From positions 45,517 to 109,516 of the forward strand of contig SLNJ01000016.1 in the NCBI GenBank assembly GCA_007133065.1: 64,000 nucleotides of DNA, in the 5' to 3' direction. Below, in pieces: positions 60,723-64,000 of the stretch (the stretch's first letter is position 1; every line of letters begins with the position of its first letter). The notes beneath the pieces were generated by a model. The model saw nothing but the letters and a program-made list of their open reading frames with translations, ran no database searches and was not told where the DNA came from. The DNA comes from Opitutales bacterium. GTDB taxonomy: Bacteria; Verrucomicrobiota; Verrucomicrobiia; Opitutales; Oceanipulchritudinaceae. Position numbers and translations under genes: made by a program.

Positions 60723-62279
60723 TCAGTGGTGCGGGACCACGGGCTTCTCGAATGCGCCGCCCTGGAGGTAGGCGCCCTTCGGGCCGGGCTTCGGCCAGCG
60801 GACGCCGTATTCCCCCGTGGCGCCGCCGAGTCCGCTCTTGTAACCGTACCCATGGTAGCAGCTGCTGGCGAGCCATTCGAGCAAGTGCTCCTTCATCCGA
60901 CACCGCACTTCAACGTGAGCGGAATCGTTCCAGAGGTTGTGCAACTCGTTTGGATCGGCCTTCAGATCGTACAGCTCCCCCGTCTCCTGTCCGATGTAAT
61001 AGACGAGTTTGTGGGTTTCCGAGCGGCACATGATGAGATAGTTGTCCTCGCAGTACACATACCGGCGGGCCGGGTATTTTCCGCCTCGAACTGCCGGCAA
61101 GAGTGATTGTCCTTCGAGTCGCGTTGGCTTCGGCAGGCCGGCGAGATCGAGAACGGTCGGCCCGATATCCATCAGAGAAACCAGGTCGTCGTTCTCTTTC
61201 GCGGCACCCCGTGTCTCCGGCGTCGAGATAACAAGCGGAACATGGACCACGGGATCGTACATCAACCACTTGTAGGCGAGCCCGTGATCGCCAAGCAGCT
61301 CGCCGTGATCCGAGGAGAGGACAATTACCGTGTTCTCCATCAACCCCCGCTCTTCCAGAGCCGCGATAACCCGTCCGATCTGCTCGTCGACCAGCGAAAT
61401 CTTCGCGTAGTAGTGACGCCGCATCCGCCGGGCGTCCTCCTCCGTGATCCGATCCATCCGAATCCGCCCCTCTCCGCTGCTGTTTGCAAAAAAGTCACGG
61501 TGAGCCTGATGTTGCGGGGGCTTTCGCGAGAGATCCTCGTGCAGCGCGACCGGCTCGGGTCCGCAGCCCTCCTCGTACAGGTCGAGGAAGCGCTCCGGCG
61601 GATCGAACGGCTCGTGGGGCCCCGGGAACCCGATCTCCAAAAAGAACGGTGCGTCCTTCTGAGAAAACGGCGTGTCCTTGCGTGCGTACCCGTGGATCCA
61701 GGACACAGCACTGTTGCCGACAAATACGTCGCTGTGCAGGTGCTCGTCCATATGCCACGGGGCGCACTGAAACCGTTTGTCCCAATCGGGGTCCGTACGG
61801 TTGCGGTCGAGCGGCCGCTTCGCGCCGTGAAACGTAAGATAGTTTCCCCACGCATCGTCGCCGTTGCCGCCCCAGGTTGTCGCCCCGGTCGGATTCTCGA
61901 CCACGGTCCGCTCGTGGAACCCGCCGGAGACGTCGCGCGGCTGAAAGTGCATCTTCCCGATGTTCACGCACCAGTACCCGGCATCGTTCAAGTCATTCAC
62001 CCACGTCCGGTGGTGCCCCCAATCCCGGAATGTGTAACAACCGGTATTGTGGGGATACATCCCCGTAAAGATCGCCGCGCGTGACGGCGTGCACGTCGCC
62101 CCCGGACAATATGCCTGGCGAAAGGACATCCCCTCCCGCACCAGGCGGTCCATGTTCGGCGTATGCATGTGCGCATTGCCCCACGCCCCGATCGTGTCCG
62201 CACGCTGCTGATCCGTCAAAATGAAGACAATGTTTGGAGCCGATTCCCCATCCGCTGCTGATTTCCTGCCACCCGTCAT
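60723..62279 (-). CDS. Sulfatase (arylsulfatase family)
   Basis: A 518-residue type I sulfatase. The formylglycine signature is CPGATCTPSRAAIFTG with C63 as the modified residue, of the C-x-P-S-R class. Metal ligands are in IVFILTDQQRADTIG (Asp pair) and VLSSDHGELLGDHG. The C-terminus has the usual GELYDLKADPNELHNL. No signal peptide is visible: residues 1-14 are hydrophilic. It may therefore work in the cytoplasm on an imported sulfated sugar. It is first in the minus-strand run, 62 nt before nagB. A formylglycine-generating enzyme is not in the window. Confidence 0.93.
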   Translation of the reverse strand: MTGGRKSAADGESAPNIVFILTDQQRADTIGAWGNAHMHTPNMDRLVREGMSFRQAYCPGATCTPSRAAIFTGMYPHNTGCYTFRDWGHHRTWVNDLNDAGYWCVNIGKMHFQPRDVSGGFHERTVVENPTGATTWGGNGDDAWGNYLTFHGAKRPLDRNRTDPDWDKRFQCAPWHMDEHLHSDVFVGNSAVSWIHGYARKDTPFSQKDAPFFLEIGFPGPHEPFDPPERFLDLYEEGCGPEPVALHEDLSRKPPQHQAHRDFFANSSGEGRIRMDRITEEDARRMRRHYYAKISLVDEQIGRVIAALEERGLMENTVIVLSSDHGELLGDHGLAYKWLMYDPVVHVPLVISTPETRGAAKENDDLVSLMDIGPTVLDLAGLPKPTRLEGQSLLPAVRGGKYPARRYVYCEDNYLIMCRSETHKLVYYIGQETGELYDLKADPNELHNLWNDSAHVEVRCRMKEHLLEWLASSCYHGYGYKSGLGGATGEYGVRWPKPGPKGAYLQGGAFEKPVVPHH

Positions 62280-62501
62280 GACGTCGTCTGATTACCGTTT
62301 CCGCCCGCCCTGTCAATGCCAACCCGGCGCACACACGGCATGCCCGAGGTCAATACGCGGTTGTTCCCGCCGCTTGTGCCGCGTCATGCGGTCCACGGCA
62401 ACGTCCATGCGGACTTGACTCATCGCTCCGGCCCCGATCATGCTCCCGGCATAGCTTGCGGCACCGCACAATGCGCGCACGTTTTTCTCCGGCGACACCC
62501 T

Positions 62502-63890
62502 ATGATCGATTCCTTTCCAGCCTTTCTTGAAGCAATTCGAACACACCTGCCCGGGGATCAGATCCTCACCAACCCGGAGGACCTCCTCTGCTACGGTTTC
62601 GATGCCACGGCCGGACTCAAGGGCGAGGCGGCGGCGGTCCTCCTCCCCCGCACCACCGAAGCCATTCAATCCGTGGTACGGGCCGCCGCCCAATATCGGG
62701 TACCGCTTGTCACGCGCGGATCCGGATCCGGGCTCTCGGGAGGGACAGTCCCGAGCGAAGGCGCCGCGGTCCTCAATCTCGTCCGCATGAATCGGATTCT
62801 TGAGGTCGACACCGCGAATCTGACGCTATTTGCCGAGGCGGGAGTGCTGACTCAGGAGATCGAACAAGCAGCGGAACAGCACGGTTTATTCTACCCGCCC
62901 GACCCCAGCTCGATGAAAATATCGACGATTGGCGGGAACATCGCCAACAACTCCGGCGGCCTGCGCGGACTCAAATACGGGGTTACGCGCAACTACGTTA
63001 TGGGTATGGAGGTGGTCATGGCCGACGGCGAAATCATCTGGCTCGGAAATAAGTGCGTGAAGGATGTCGCCGGCTACTCTCTGAAGGATCTCTTTATCGG
63101 CAGCGAAGGCACGCTCGGAGTTATCACCCGCGCCCTCCTCCGGCTCGTTCCCCGTCCCATCGCGCGGAAGACCCTGGTCGCCACCTTCGACAACATCGAG
63201 GCAGCGGCCCAAACCGTCACCGACATCATCGGGGCCCGGATCATCCCGTGCACCCTCGAGTTCCTCGACCAGGCAACCATCGAATGCGTCGAGGCCCACG
63301 CACACATCGGGCTTCCGGTCACCGCCCGGGCGATGCTCCTGATGGAAAGCGACGGGCCCGTCGCCGTCGTGGACGACGAGGCCGAGCGGATGGGTGCGAT
63401 CGCCCGCGAGCATCACGCCATCGAGGTTCGGGTCGCGAAGGACGCCGAGGAGGGAGTCCGCCTCGCCACCGCGCGCCGATCCGCCTTCAGCGCCCTTGCC
63501 CGGAAACGCCCGACCACCATCCTCGAGGATGCGACGGTGCCGCGCAGCGCGCTTGCAGAGATGGTGCGGCGGGTCGAAACGATCGCCGCCAAACACAACC
63601 TGGCCATCGCGAACTTCGGGCACATGGGGGACGGCAACCTGCACCCGACCATCCTCACCGACGAGCGGGATGCCGGCGAGATGAAGCGCGTCGAGGCCGC
63701 GATGAAGGAGATTTTCGAGGTGACGATCGAGCTCGGCGGTACCATCACCGGGGAACACGGCGTCGGACTCGCCAAGAAACCGTACCTCCAAAGCCAATTC
63801 CGCGACGGCAGCTACGCGTTGCTCAAAGCGGTCAAGCGAACGATGGATCCGCTGCATATCCTTAATCCCGGCAAAATCTTCGATCTGTGA
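62502..63890 (+). CDS. FAD-linked oxidase of the GlcD type (glycolate/lactate oxidase)
   Basis: A 462-residue flavoprotein. The FAD-binding 4 domain is seen in PLVTRGSGSGLSGGTVPSEG, PPDPSSMKISTIGGNIANNSGG and GSEGTLGVIT. The C-terminal domain ends with NFGHMGDGNLHPTI, GTITGEHGVGLAKKPYL and MDPLHILNPGKIF, typical of GlcD and D-lactate dehydrogenases. The start is ATG 62502, since upstream in-frame sequence is unrelated. The partner subunits GlcE and GlcF are not visible in the remaining 110 nt. It diverges from the sulfatase gene across 222 nt. Confidence 0.93.
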   Translation: MIDSFPAFLEAIRTHLPGDQILTNPEDLLCYGFDATAGLKGEAAAVLLPRTTEAIQSVVRAAAQYRVPLVTRGSGSGLSGGTVPSEGAAVLNLVRMNRILEVDTANLTLFAEAGVLTQEIEQAAEQHGLFYPPDPSSMKISTIGGNIANNSGGLRGLKYGVTRNYVMGMEVVMADGEIIWLGNKCVKDVAGYSLKDLFIGSEGTLGVITRALLRLVPRPIARKTLVATFDNIEAAAQTVTDIIGARIIPCTLEFLDQATIECVEAHAHIGLPVTARAMLLMESDGPVAVVDDEAERMGAIAREHHAIEVRVAKDAEEGVRLATARRSAFSALARKRPTTILEDATVPRSALAEMVRRVETIAAKHNLAIANFGHMGDGNLHPTILTDERDAGEMKRVEAAMKEIFEVTIELGGTITGEHGVGLAKKPYLQSQFRDGSYALLKAVKRTMDPLHILNPGKIFDL

Positions 63891-63913
63891 GAGACCGCGG
63901 ATCCCGCAGACAC

Positions 63914-63992
63914 GATCCGTGGTGCTCGTGTGATCCGTGGTGGAAAATCGGCCGCTGTTTTTTTGCCACGGATTGCTCGGATGGGCACGGAT
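63914..63992. repeat. Short direct and inverted repeat array at the window edge
   Basis: GATCCGTGGTG occurs at 63914-63924 and 63932-63942 (18-nt period). Its inverted form CCACGGAT is at 63966-63973 and CACGGAT at 63986-63992. A T-run precedes the inverted copies. Such CACGGAT-type arrays are scattered between genes in many environmental genomes; this one may continue past the window. Confidence 0.6.
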
Positions 63993-64000
63993 GGATGTGA

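Overview
This is a 64 kb piece of a GC-rich bacterial chromosome with dense genes, short intergenic gaps, no tRNA or rRNA genes, no CRISPR array, and no insertion sequence or prophage that I can see. The gene content suggests a heterotroph of the PVC group, most likely Verrucomicrobiota or Kiritimatiellota. The pointers are a sulfatase, an amino-sugar cluster, TIM-barrel sugar isomerases and Gfo/Idh oxidoreductases mixed with housekeeping genes, an MCE lipid transporter, and a CHRD/LamG surface protein whose N-terminal aromatic-rich segment resembles modules I associate with verrucomicrobial surface proteins. The taxonomic call is inference.

Layout. 1-8 kb: a minus-strand set (Rrf2 regulator, sigma-54 response regulator, PstS-like binding protein running off the left edge) diverges from gyrB and gyrA. 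8-14 kb: an NhaC-type antiporter, a secreted WP-repeat protein of unknown function, and an MCE/Mla transporter (mlaE, mlaF, mlaD). 14-28 kb, all minus: an AraC-type/O6-alkylguanine methyltransferase fusion, YicC, TrpB, an RsbU-like phosphatase with a STAS partner, aconitase, then potassium genes (TrkH, TrkA, a channel with an RCK tail) and a transglutaminase-like secreted protein. 28-31 kb: a PfkB kinase, tmk and holB. 31-36 kb: two sugar-isomerase-like proteins, a divergent nucleoside hydrolase, a Gfo/Idh oxidoreductase and an EVE-domain protein. 36-46 kb: a triple-repeat secreted protein, YggS, a LysR regulator, a sodium:solute symporter with galactokinase, HU, YgfZ, DAHP synthase and malate dehydrogenase. 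46-52 kb: a HAD phosphatase overlapping recD2, then an SDR / FAD oxidoreductase / phosphotriesterase-like cluster. 52-55 kb: a large CHRD/LamG secreted protein behind a near-consensus promoter. 55-62 kb: a minus-strand cluster of sulfatase, NagB fused to a degenerate deacetylase, divergent ROK kinase, intact PIG-L deacetylase and 2-hydroxyacid dehydrogenase. 62-64 kb: a GlcD-type oxidase and a short repeat array at the right edge.

The most interesting part is the 55-62 kb cluster. It looks like an intracellular route for a sulfated amino sugar. The sulfatase has no visible signal peptide. The fused NagB carries a deacetylase-like domain that has lost its metal-binding motif, while a separate deacetylase two genes downstream keeps that motif, and no classical NagA is seen nearby. 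Other points of note are the WP-repeat protein next to the MCE transporter, a 22-bp-spaced direct repeat before mlaE, a strong terminator only 18 nt before galK, and promoters placed so close to some start codons that those mRNAs may be leaderless.
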